A DNA stretch of 64,000 nucleotides from Bifidobacterium animalis subsp. animalis ATCC 25527 (GTDB taxonomy: Bacteria; Actinomycetota; Actinomycetes; Actinomycetales; Bifidobacteriaceae), in contig NC_017834.1 in the NCBI RefSeq assembly GCF_000260715.1, positions 1,860,001-1,924,000 on the forward strand, read 5' to 3'. This document shows positions 14,723 to 22,926 of the stretch, one piece after another; the first letter of the stretch is position 1, and each line of letters begins with the position of its first letter. The notes under the pieces are model-generated. The model did no database searches. It was not told the origin of the DNA and saw only the letters and a list, made by a program, of their open reading frames with translations. The position numbers and the translations under genes were made by a program.

Positions 14723-16165
14723 ATGGGCAACAGTTTTTTCGATAACATCGGCAATGCGTTCAATGAGATTGGCAGGAATGTCAACAAAACCACTAACGAA
14801 GTGGCGAATAACGTCGGCAAGGTCGCAGGAGAGGTCGGGAGCAATATCACGCATATGGCCGGGGAGGTTAGTCAGAATGTCGGCAGGATTGCCGGCGAAG
14901 TCGGACAAGGCGTCAGCAATTTTGCCAACGAGAAAGGCCGTGACATTAGCGATATCGCGACAAACGCGGCACACAACGTAGCCAAAACGGCAGGGGACGT
15001 CGGACATGGCATCGCCGAATTCGCCGGCAAAGTCGGCGACAACGTGAATAAAACACTCGATCCGGAGCAGGAGAAAATGGAACAGGCGAACGCGGAGATG
15101 CAACGCGCACTGGATGAGACGAACACGCAGATCGAACGGCTCGGCGCCTGCGACAACGTTCTCTTTGACCACCTCAATGAGATTCAGACATGTTTCGACG
15201 CCATCAGAAACGTCCCTACCGAACAGCGACTGCAATACGAAGAGCTGGCCAAGATTCGCCTGGATTGGAAGAAAAAGGCGGAGGAGATCCAGGAGGACTG
15301 CGAGATTGCCGCAGTCAAGGCCGCAGGTGCCGGAGCCGCGGGCGCGGCAGCGGGTATTGGAGTTGCAGCCCTAGCTCCAACCGTCGCCATGGGAATTGCA
15401 ACTACCTTTGGCGTGGCATCCACAGGTACTGCAATTTCCGCACTAAGCGGCGCAGCTGCTACACATGCGGCCTTGGCATGGCTAGGAGGAGGGGCGCTGG
15501 CAGCCGGAGGAGGCGGTATGGCGGCAGGGAACGCCTTTCTGGCGATGTGTGGTCCTATCGGTTGGACAATCGCCGGCGTCGCATTGCTTACTAGCGGTCT
15601 GCTCATCTTCAAGAACATCAACGACAAAAAGAGACTCGAGAAGGTGTTCACGCTCATCAGCGAACGAGATACCAAGAAGTATCAACTGGCTACCGTGGAA
15701 CTCAAGGAACGCATTGTGCACATCGATGACGAGAACGACCGCCTCGCAGAAGCAATCGAACGTGTTAAATCGTTTGGGCTTGACTACGAGCAAATGAGTG
15801 AAGCGCAGCAATACGAGCTCGGATCCTATGTGAACCTCATGGGTGCATCCACGCAGCTTCTCATTAATCCGATTCTCGGACTCCAGACAAAGGTGACGGA
15901 GACAGACCTGTCCAAATTCGCTCTGTCTGTGAACACGCACCTCGATAAGAAACACACCGAAGCAATCGTTTATCTCGCGAATCTGCTGTACAAAATCGAT
16001 ATCGACGGCACCGATCGCAAGCTGCTGTGCACAGCGTTCTCTAAAAATGAAGAGTTCCTCCAGTCCGTGAATCTGGACAAGAAGGACTTCGACCTTTCAA
16101 TGTTCGAAACGGTGACCAAGCTGCTCATGTGGACGTACGGCAACAACGCAGCAAAGGACATATGA
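14723..16165 (+). CDS. Hendecad-repeat, glycine-zipper membrane-active protein, second gene of module
   Basis: The 480-residue product has four parts. Residues 8-106 are nine consecutive 11-residue repeats of the type NVGKVAGEVGS / NVGRIAGEVGQ / NVAKTAGDVGH, an amphipathic pattern like that of LEA proteins and synuclein, suited to lying on membranes. Residues 112-195 are charged and likely coiled-coil. Residues 197-296 are a long Ala/Gly-rich hydrophobic region with glycine-zipper spacing, ending in a strong membrane segment (GWTIAGVALLTSGLLIF). Residues 300-480 are a soluble helical domain. There is no signal peptide. ATG at 14723 has AAAGGAG 5 nt upstream, overlapping the previous stop. The architecture resembles membrane-perforating effectors, but function is unproven. 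It could also be a membrane-remodelling or stress protein. Confidence 0.8.
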   Translation: MGNSFFDNIGNAFNEIGRNVNKTTNEVANNVGKVAGEVGSNITHMAGEVSQNVGRIAGEVGQGVSNFANEKGRDISDIATNAAHNVAKTAGDVGHGIAEFAGKVGDNVNKTLDPEQEKMEQANAEMQRALDETNTQIERLGACDNVLFDHLNEIQTCFDAIRNVPTEQRLQYEELAKIRLDWKKKAEEIQEDCEIAAVKAAGAGAAGAAAGIGVAALAPTVAMGIATTFGVASTGTAISALSGAAATHAALAWLGGGALAAGGGGMAAGNAFLAMCGPIGWTIAGVALLTSGLLIFKNINDKKRLEKVFTLISERDTKKYQLATVELKERIVHIDDENDRLAEAIERVKSFGLDYEQMSEAQQYELGSYVNLMGASTQLLINPILGLQTKVTETDLSKFALSVNTHLDKKHTEAIVYLANLLYKIDIDGTDRKLLCTAFSKNEEFLQSVNLDKKDFDLSMFETVTKLLMWTYGNNAAKDI

Positions 16166-16208
16166 TCCCGGCAGCAGTCGCACTACCGTCAGTCCAGAGG
16201 AAGCGATC

Positions 16209-16454
16209 TCAGTTCGCTTCCTCTGCGCTTTTGATGATGGATAGCGCCATATCTTCGAGATTCTGTTCCAACTGATTGAACGCCGCATATTGACGCAAAT
16301 ACTCGCGCATGAACGGCATGGTGAACTCCACATAGCCCCAACCTGCAGGTTTGATGTAATCCTCGTGAATCAAGCGCGCACGGTACACGCTCGCATATTG
16401 CGGGGTCTTGTGCATGCGATGTGCAATCTCCGTCAAATCTGACAAATCTAACAA
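16209..16454 (-). pseudogene. C-terminal fragment of an AAA-type ATPase (winged-helix part only)
   Basis: The 81-residue frame reads LTEIAHRMHKTPQYASVYRA, then RLIHEDYIKPAGWGYVEFTM and MREYLRQY. This matches the C-terminal winged-helix region of large stand-alone ATPases (the orc1/cdc6-like family often annotated 'ATP-binding protein'). No Walker A or B part exists upstream; instead the frame opens inside a 9-bp tandem repeat that supplies its first residues (MLDLSDL). It is therefore most likely the remnant of a larger gene. It points toward the two-gene module, whose end is 43 bp away. Confidence 0.6.
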
Positions 16455-16493
16455 ATCTAATGAAATCTAACAAATCTAAAATTCATCTAACAA
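16434..16493. repeat. Short tandem repeat, CAAATCTAA type
   Basis: About six imperfect copies of a 9-bp AT-rich unit (CAAATCTAA / GAAATCTAA) run through 16434-16493. It borders the ATPase fragment and looks like the site where the rest of that gene was lost. Confidence 0.8.
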
Positions 16494-16563
16494 GATTGAC
16501 GACCTGTGTAGCAAGCCGCGCGGGTGAGGCACTCGCAGAAGGGCCGTGCCTCCCGGAACAGAA

Positions 16564-16579
16564 CGTTCCACGAGAAACA
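16564..16579. promoter_or_regulatory. parS-like site 2
   Basis: CGTTCCACGAGAAACA matches the parS form TGTTCCACGTGAAACA at 14 of 16 positions. The bases that follow (ACACGG-CGC...AGT...G...ATGC) also resemble those after the site at 13154. The pair thus forms an imperfect direct repeat of about 35-40 bp around the accessory module. Confidence 0.45.
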
Positions 16580-16610
16580 CGGCCGCAGAGTCTGCCAATG
16601 CGAGTATTCG

Positions 16611-18446
16611 CTACAGTTCGACGACGACGCCCTCCCAGCCGGCGAGCTCGCCGTTTGCCAAGGATTTCGCGGAGTGGATGGCATCGTACGTGCTCAGGAT
16701 GATCCGGTCTTCGCTCACGCCGTCGGCGAGCAGATCCGCAACCGGCTTCGGCAGCGCGGCATGCCGACCAGTCAGATTGATTGCCACCAGTACGCGCTTC
16801 GCCGTGCCGTCCGCGTTCGCCAGCGTGCGCGTGAACGCGTAGACCTGCTCGTCATCGTCGTCGGCGAGCGCCCATTCCCCGGCCGACACAACGGCACTGT
16901 TATGCCGCAGATTGACAAGCTTCTTATAGAACGCGTAGACCGAATCCGGGTCGTCGAACTGCGCGGCGGCATTGATCTCCACATGGTTCGGGTTCACCGA
17001 CAGCCACGGTTCGGTCTTGGCGTCAGCCGCGGTGAATCCCGCATATTTCGAACCATCCCACTGCATTGGCGTGCGCGCATTGTCGCGGCCGAACAGCGCG
17101 AGCGAATCCATCATGGACTCGCCGGACTGCACCTTCGCCTCTTCGACGCGCTGGCGGTATGCGTTGATCGACTCGAGATCGCGGTACTGGCCGAGTTCCG
17201 TGAAATGCGCACCTGTCATGCCGAGCTCCTCGCCCTGATAGATGTACGGGGTGCCGCGATGCAGGTGGATGAGCATGCCGAAGGCCTTCGCCGAATGCAC
17301 ACGATTCTCCTCATTCGAATCGTCGCCCCAGCGAGTGACCACGCGCGGTTGGTCGTGGTTACAGGTGAACAGACTTGCCCACCCGCGGTCGTGCACGGCC
17401 TCCTGCTGCGCCTTGAGCTGCTCGCGCAGGTGGCGCACATCGAACTTGACGACGTCCCACTTCGAATCGCCCTGGTCAATGCCCACATGGTCGAACAGGA
17501 ACAGCATATCGAGTTCCTTGTGGTCTGGATCGGTGATGTACTCGTTACGCGCAGCGTCCACACCCGGCGCCTCGCCGACGTTCATATAGCCCCCGCGCTT
17601 CTCGAACACCTCACGGCGCATCTCCTGCAGGAACTCGTCGATGCGCGGGCCGTCGGAGGAGAACGGGTACGGGCTCGAGTACCCTTCTGGGCCGGCCGGG
17701 TAGTCATCGATCTCAGAACCCGCTTCGCCCGGAAGACGGCCGTTCTTGTCGACCACCTTGGAGATCTGCGTGATCACGTCCATACGGAAGCCGTCGATGC
17801 CCTTATCCATCCACCAGTTCATCATCCGGTAGACAGCTTGGCGCACGTCGGGGTTCTCCCAGTTGAGGTCGGGCTGTTTCTTGGAGTATTGGTGGAGGAA
17901 GTACTCGCCACGCTTGGTGTCATACTGCCATGCGGAACCACCGAAGTAGGAGCCCCATTCGTTCGGCTCGGCGCCCGGTGCACCCGGTTCCATGCCCGGT
18001 TTGGCGGGGCGCCACCAGTACCAGTCGGCTTTGCTGGAGTTGGGGTCGCGTGACTCCTGGAACCATGCATGCTCGTCGGAGGTGTGATTGACCACGAGGT
18101 CCATGATCACCTTGATGCCGCGCTTGTGCGCTTCGGCGAGCAGCTCGTCCATGTCATCCATCGTGCCGAAGATCGGGTCGATGGCCTCATAGTCAGAAAT
18201 GTCATAGCCATTGTCGTCCTGCGGCGACTGATAGACCGGGCTCAGCCAGATCACATCCACGCCGAGATCGGCAATGTAATCGAGTCGGCTCGTGATGCCC
18301 TTGAGATCGCCGATGCCGTCGCCGTTAGAATCCTGGAAACTCCGCGGATAAATCTGGTACACCACCGCGTTCGCCCACCACGGGTTGGGTGTAGCGCCGT
18401 TCGTACGCACGGAATCGGGAAGCGCAGGCCTATTCATTGCGGTCAT
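16611..18446 (-). CDS. GH13 alpha-glucosidase (oligo-1,6-glucosidase type)
   Basis: The 611-residue enzyme has the GH13 motifs in order: DLVVNHTSDEHAWF (region I), GFRMDVI near residue 221 with the nucleophile Asp, VGEAPG near 290 with the acid/base Glu, and CNHDQPR near 365 with the third Asp. The opening WWANAVVYQIYPRSFQDSNG is typical of intracellular oligo-1,6-glucosidases and alpha-glucosidases, which cleave glucose from isomaltose, panose and related sugars. There is no signal peptide. ATG at 18446 has AAAGGAG (complement 18452-18458) at good spacing. It lies at the edge of the alpha-1,6-sugar region and starts next to the repeat array. Exact linkage preference cannot be read from sequence. 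Confidence 0.92.
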   Translation of the reverse strand: MTAMNRPALPDSVRTNGATPNPWWANAVVYQIYPRSFQDSNGDGIGDLKGITSRLDYIADLGVDVIWLSPVYQSPQDDNGYDISDYEAIDPIFGTMDDMDELLAEAHKRGIKVIMDLVVNHTSDEHAWFQESRDPNSSKADWYWWRPAKPGMEPGAPGAEPNEWGSYFGGSAWQYDTKRGEYFLHQYSKKQPDLNWENPDVRQAVYRMMNWWMDKGIDGFRMDVITQISKVVDKNGRLPGEAGSEIDDYPAGPEGYSSPYPFSSDGPRIDEFLQEMRREVFEKRGGYMNVGEAPGVDAARNEYITDPDHKELDMLFLFDHVGIDQGDSKWDVVKFDVRHLREQLKAQQEAVHDRGWASLFTCNHDQPRVVTRWGDDSNEENRVHSAKAFGMLIHLHRGTPYIYQGEELGMTGAHFTELGQYRDLESINAYRQRVEEAKVQSGESMMDSLALFGRDNARTPMQWDGSKYAGFTAADAKTEPWLSVNPNHVEINAAAQFDDPDSVYAFYKKLVNLRHNSAVVSAGEWALADDDDEQVYAFTRTLANADGTAKRVLVAINLTGRHAALPKPVADLLADGVSEDRIILSTYDAIHSAKSLANGELAGWEGVVVEL

Positions 18447-18570
18447 GGAAGCTCCTTTGCCTTTGAATAACAACCACCAACACTATAGAGATGGCTCCAT
18501 AGTAGGCACCCATGAATTAATTGCCCAGCGTAGTATGCGGACGGGCGTGTGGGAAAGTAATTCCGCGGTC

Positions 18571-19147
18571 ACATGCACGGGAATCTCCGCAAAATCGACC
18601 ATATACGGCGTTTGCGCGGCATACTTTACGGAAGTCTCCGCAAGGAATGCCATGCTGGAGCCTCTTTGCGGTCGGTCATGCGGAAGCATCCGTAAACCAT
18701 GCCGCGGCGGAGTCTGCAAATGGTGTATCTTACGGAACGCTCCGAGAACCATGCCAGCAAAAGACGTTTTTGCGGTCCATCTCAAGGAAACTTCCGAAAA
18801 CCATGCCACAAAGAAGCGCTATTGCGGCGCATCTTACGGAAGCTTCCGAAAAACACGGCGCAAGCGGGTACTCCTGCGGCATATCTCACGGAAGACTCCG
18901 AGAAACAAACCGTTTTGAGACCACCGCGCGGTCGGTCATGCGGAAGGTTCCGGGTAATGAGGTGCCATAGCGGCAATCTGCGGTACGTCGTACGGAAGGT
19001 TCCGGGTAATGAGGTGCCATAGCGGCAATCTGCGGTACGTCGTACGGAAGGTTCCGAGAAACACACCAAGGAGGAATCCAGAAATGGTATATCTTACGGA
19101 AGCTTCCGAAAAACAAGCCGCAAACAAAGCGCAAAACAGCGCTTCCA
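18571..19147 (+). repeat. Array 1: eleven 52-bp repeats with palindromic core
   Basis: Eleven units have cores (ACGGAAGNNTCCG or close variants) starting at 18577, 18628, 18680, 18732, 18784, 18836, 18888, 18940, 18992, 19044 and 19096: one step of 51 bp, then nine of exactly 52. The consensus is ATCTTACGGAAGNTTCCGAA, then AACCATGCCGCAAA, then about 10 variable bases, then TTTGCGGTC. Units 8 and 9 are almost identical; the others differ by 20-40 percent. The period is not a multiple of 3, so the reading frames through it are not real genes. Flanking TTTGCGG and CCGCAAA can pair around the core palindrome. It is not a CRISPR: the conserved part is degenerate and the variable part too short. 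Confidence 0.9.
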
Positions 19148-19246
19148 AGCGCCCATAGGCGCCAAATACGGTGGATAACGGCGAAGTTATCCACAAATTC
19201 CAAATCGGGATTGCACGGCATTCGACACTCCCCTACCGTCGAAAGC

Positions 19247-20203
19247 ATGAAAATAGATTCGCAAATCGAGCGACTCCTCGACGAGTCCCAGAACGCACAC
19301 CGATGCGCGGTGACGACCGACGTCAACCTGCGCCGCAAACTACGCCGCAGATGCGAAAGCGGCGAATTGACCATGCCATACCCGCAACTGTTTGCGCGGA
19401 AGGAAACTTGGGATGCGCTCAATCCGCGCGAGAAAAAGAGACATGTCATACTCGCCCTGGCAATGGTGCGCCCCGACTGGATTTTCTGCGCACAGAGCGC
19501 GGCTTGCCTGTACGGCATAGAACAGTCGTACCAGATTCACGACAATCCGATGATCCACATTGCATCCACACACGAAAGCGGCATATACCGGGCCAGGCGG
19601 AGTGATGCCGTGATGCACCGCGTGTACACGCCAAATCCGCAATACAACGTGATCAATGGAGCCAAGGTCACCACACTGCCGTGCACGATCTACCAATGCG
19701 CGCTCGTGCTGCCGTTCGAACAGATACTGCCGCTCGCAGATTCCGCAGTACGCAGCGGTATGGCGCTCGACGATCTGCGACAGTTCCCCGTTCACAGCGC
19801 GACCGAGGCACTCGCGATCGGCAACGTGCTCGAATACACCGACCCGCGCAGTGAGAACGGCGGCGAAACGCTCGCAAGAAGCCGATTCATCGAACGCGGG
19901 CTCATGATTCCACAGCTGCAGAAGGAGTTCCCGAATCCGCAGAACCCGGAATACCCGTTCCGCGTTGATTTCATTTGGATTCTGCCAGATGGACGCATGA
20001 TTGTCGCCGAATACGACGGCATGACGAAATACGGCAATGACCGCAAGACCATCGCAAACCGCGTGCACAGGGAGAAACTGCGCGACGAAGCGCTGCGGCA
20101 ACACGGCGTCACCGCGATCATCCATTTCGATTATGAGGATTTGCTCAATCCCAACGAACTCATTGCCAAGCTCGTCGCCGCCGGCGTGCCGTACCGCCGC
20201 TAA
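19247..20203 (+). CDS. AbiEi-like N terminus plus DUF559/Vsr-like nuclease domain protein
   Basis: The 318-residue protein has a helical, DNA-binding-like N-terminal part (residues 1-90, LRRKLRRRCESGELTMPYP) of the kind seen in AbiEi-type antitoxin regulators. It ends with a DUF559-type domain: FRVDFIWILPDGRMIVAEYD (about 236-255), then REKLRDEALRQHGVTAI and HFDYEDLLNP. That arrangement (VDF...AEYDG...R...L...G) is the Vsr/PD-(D/E)xK nuclease outline, with D and E candidate metal ligands. ATG at 19247 is chosen over a TTG 36 bp upstream; neither has a strong ribosome site. The gene sits between the two 52-bp arrays. Orphan genes of this type are common in actinobacteria and their function is unknown. 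Confidence 0.7.
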   Translation: MKIDSQIERLLDESQNAHRCAVTTDVNLRRKLRRRCESGELTMPYPQLFARKETWDALNPREKKRHVILALAMVRPDWIFCAQSAACLYGIEQSYQIHDNPMIHIASTHESGIYRARRSDAVMHRVYTPNPQYNVINGAKVTTLPCTIYQCALVLPFEQILPLADSAVRSGMALDDLRQFPVHSATEALAIGNVLEYTDPRSENGGETLARSRFIERGLMIPQLQKEFPNPQNPEYPFRVDFIWILPDGRMIVAEYDGMTKYGNDRKTIANRVHREKLRDEALRQHGVTAIIHFDYEDLLNPNELIAKLVAAGVPYRR

Positions 20204-20230
20204 GCATGCAGCGGATCTGGTCGCGACATG

Positions 20231-20550
20231 GTATGCGGAAGATTCCGAGAACCGTGCCGCAAACGTCGACTTTTGCGGTCGATCATGCGGAAGACTCCGT
20301 AAACCGTGCCTCAAAAGGCATCCCGCGCGGCATGGCTTACGGAAGGTTCCGAGAGTCGTACCGCAAACGGAGACTTCCGCGGTCAGTCTTACGGAAGGTT
20401 CCGTGAAAGCGACTATATTCAGGATTCAGGTCACTTTGCGGTCGAATATACGGACGACTCCGAAAAACAGACCACGAAACGGGGTCTGTGCGGTACAGCT
20501 TACGGAAGACTCTGAGAGCTGTGCCGAAAATGCATGCGGGCGCCGGATTA
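20231..20550 (+). repeat. Array 2: six 52-bp repeats continuing array 1
   Basis: Cores start at 20235, 20287, 20339, 20391, 20450 and 20502: steps of 52, 52, 52, 59 and 52. The units are in the same orientation and of the same family as array 1. Clear examples of the pairing ends are CCGCAAACGTCGACTTTTGC (20258-20277) and ACCGCAAAC. The 59-bp step carries a longer variable segment. The array ends at the stop codon of the GH36 gene on the other strand. Confidence 0.88.
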
Positions 20551-22440
20551 CGTAAGAGGCTGCAATACGCGCAGCTCGCACTCGCCGTAATGCAGCGTGA
20601 GCGCGAGGTCTTCGCCGATGCTCAGATGCACACGTCCGCCGGTCTGCGGATCGAACACCGTGAGAGGAGATTCCGTCGCGCGAATGTGGGCGGTCTGCGG
20701 GGCATCGGCGTTCAATCCGACGAACAGCAGTACCTCGTCGCCGCGGAACGTATTGCGAATGCCGAGTGGAACGTCGCCATGCACCGGGTCTGCGAGCAGA
20801 CTGTCGAGCACCGGCACGCCGACGCCGTCCGGATGCGTGAGATTGCCGTCGGCATCGAACAGCGGGGCGAGAAGATCGGAATCGGTCTCGCCAAGCTTGT
20901 CGGAACAGTAGATCGGGCCACCGCTTATCCAGCGCAACAGCATATGCGTGCGCGCGTGCGGGTGGCGGGTCCAGAACATATCCCAGTCGCAGTAGCAGAG
21001 GCAGCCCATGAGCAGCGAACAGTACGCGTTCTCGATGGCATGCTCGGTGAGCGATTCGGGAATGTTCGGGAAGAAGTCGTCGCTCGTGCGGGCGACTCCC
21101 TCAGCACAGCGCTGCCAATAGTTCTCGGGAGTCATGCCCATGCAGTGGATCACGGCGAGATGCGCGTATTCCCAATCACCATTGTCATCTTCGTGACGTA
21201 TCCAGTTGGTGGCGTATTCCACGGCATCATGGCGAACGCCTAGAGACGCATAGGATTCCAGGCCGCGTGTGAGCACAGGAAGTGTGCCCTGCGAATCCAC
21301 CTTCACGAAGTCGATGCCGGCGCCGTCCAAGTGCGTGTTCCATGTACGCCAGAACAGCGCTGCACACTCCGGATTCGCAGTGGGGATTGCCATGCCATTG
21401 GGTAGTGTTTCGAACGCGGATCGGCTCACGAGGAGCTTGGGATCCTCAACGCGCGCGTCCCCATACGGATACTCCTGCTTGTAGTACTCGTACCAATCAT
21501 CGTCGGATTCGGGCTTGCCGGCGAGCGCGTCCACATCCACGCCATGCCAATACCCTTGGAACGCCTGCCATACGCCGACGTACCGCACGCCGAAGTCGTG
21601 TTTGAGCACGTCAATGGTATGCGAGAGTCCCTGCGGGAAGCGCGTTGTGTCGGCGTCAAAACCGGTTAGCTTACCGTTCTCGACTTGAGACCAACCGTCG
21701 TCTATGAGCACCCACGAAACGGGCACGTGTTTGGCGGCGAACTCCTCCATTTTGGCGATAATGGCCTGCTCGCTCACGTTCGTGCCGAGCGAGTCCCAGG
21801 TGCACCAGCCAAAACCGCGCAACGATTCCGGCAGAGTCTGCTTCCACAATCTCCCCAAGCCACCGTTCTGCGACATGACCCACTCCGCGCATCCCCGAAT
21901 CAGCTCGTAAGGATCCTCGACTTTCCGATCGCTTTGCCGATGGACGAGCAGTGGCCCCTGCAATTGCACACGGTCAACCTGATTCGTGGAGACATCGAGC
22001 AGCAAGTCATTGTGGCCTCGCCCATCGCCGCGAATGTCAACGCGCATCTCGTGACGGAACACCGGCATCATCACATGCCACGCCTTCGCCGATTTCCACA
22101 GCACCAGCTGGGTGCGCTCCGGTATGTCACAGAAATGCTCGACCCATGCCGGCCGCATCCACCATTCCTTGTGCTGGTAAAGGCACAGAATCTGCCCCAC
22201 TGGTTTCAATCTGCCCAATTGCAGCCGTACGGACACCGACCGCCCGGCCAGCAATGTGGGATGCTCGAGAATCGGATTGGATTCCGGCAGCTGCGCACTT
22301 ATCTCCGTCACCGTTGCGCTACGCAGTGTGCGCCACGGTATTTTGTGTTCGCTCACCGAGTCCGGGGGCAGTTCGACTTCGCCGCGCTCATCGAACGGCC
22401 CGCATTCGGTATGCGCCACCACCGATCTCACCGTTATCAT
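20548..22440 (-). CDS. GH36 alpha-galactosidase of the raffinose-synthase/Sip1-like subgroup
   Basis: The 630-residue protein carries FGWCTWDSLGTNVSE and VLIDDGWSQ, typical of the raffinose synthase/seed-imbibition branch of GH36. FVKVDSQG (about residue 380) holds the likely nucleophile Asp and RTSDDFFP (about 453) the likely acid/base. There is no signal peptide, so it acts in the cytoplasm on imported alpha-galactosides or performs transglycosylation. ATG at 22440 follows AGGAGGGAG. It is unlike the second GH36 at 27972-30194, so the cluster holds two mechanistically related but divergent enzymes. It is separated from the transporter genes by a 900-bp repeat-rich gap and is probably transcribed separately. 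Confidence 0.85.
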   Translation of the reverse strand: MITVRSVVAHTECGPFDERGEVELPPDSVSEHKIPWRTLRSATVTEISAQLPESNPILEHPTLLAGRSVSVRLQLGRLKPVGQILCLYQHKEWWMRPAWVEHFCDIPERTQLVLWKSAKAWHVMMPVFRHEMRVDIRGDGRGHNDLLLDVSTNQVDRVQLQGPLLVHRQSDRKVEDPYELIRGCAEWVMSQNGGLGRLWKQTLPESLRGFGWCTWDSLGTNVSEQAIIAKMEEFAAKHVPVSWVLIDDGWSQVENGKLTGFDADTTRFPQGLSHTIDVLKHDFGVRYVGVWQAFQGYWHGVDVDALAGKPESDDDWYEYYKQEYPYGDARVEDPKLLVSRSAFETLPNGMAIPTANPECAALFWRTWNTHLDGAGIDFVKVDSQGTLPVLTRGLESYASLGVRHDAVEYATNWIRHEDDNGDWEYAHLAVIHCMGMTPENYWQRCAEGVARTSDDFFPNIPESLTEHAIENAYCSLLMGCLCYCDWDMFWTRHPHARTHMLLRWISGGPIYCSDKLGETDSDLLAPLFDADGNLTHPDGVGVPVLDSLLADPVHGDVPLGIRNTFRGDEVLLFVGLNADAPQTAHIRATESPLTVFDPQTGGRVHLSIGEDLALTLHYGECELRVLQPLT

Positions 22441-22576
22441 GGGCGTCTCCCTCCTGCCGTTCTTCGTTGACCTGCATTGGTTCCCGCCACAATAACCAGC
22501 TTTGGCTGCCGTTTCCAGCCCGCCACGCCGAGCGTCATTACTCCCTCAGCAAAACAGCAGCGCGCACTGCCTAACG

Positions 22577-22890
22577 CGCATTTGCTTGCAACTCCGGTCT
22601 CATGCGGGCAATCTGAACATGCACTCGGGTGTCGTTATTGCAATCGGATCTCAGATTGGCTCTTGGATCGCAGATTATCTCGCCGTATTTGCAAACGCAG
22701 TCTCATCATGGGCGACTATGACGCGTCTGCCTGGTCCCAGCGAGACCGCAGCTGCAGGACAGGCAATCTAGGAGCGCGCAGACGTGCCTTTCTTGCAAAC
22801 CCGACTATGGCAAGGCGCTCGCGAGCCGCTTGCTGTGCCATATTTGCAAACTCAGTCTCAATTTGCAGATCTTAATATGCAGATGCAGCC
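22577..22890 (+). repeat. Array 3: decayed repeats with ~52-bp period
   Basis: The motif TTGCAA, usually followed by AC(N)CAGTCTCA, recurs with GCAA at 22588, 22640, 22691, 22795 and 22846: steps of 52, 51, 104 and 51. Best copies are TATTTGCAAACGCAGTCTCA (22687-22706) and TATTTGCAAACTCAGTCTCA (22841-22860). The sequence is unlike arrays 1 and 2 but has the same period. No coding region is visible here. Confidence 0.55.
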
Positions 22891-22926
22891 ATAGATTCCC
22901 GCACTCCCGGATACGCATCTGCAATC

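Noticed and set aside
13291..16165. Classic LXG/polymorphic toxin plus immunity pair
   Set aside because: No LXG, WXG or secretion motif; both products are large and cytoplasmic or membrane-active, so this label cannot be supported.
18385..18970. Overlapping frames with repeated FRK-type peptides across the repeat array
   Set aside because: The period of 52 is not a multiple of three, so each unit is read in a different frame. These peptides are by-products of the DNA repeats.
18571..19147. CRISPR array
   Set aside because: The units are 52 bp with a degenerate conserved part and only about 10 variable bases; there is no constant repeat, no spacers of 30 bp or more and no cas genes nearby.
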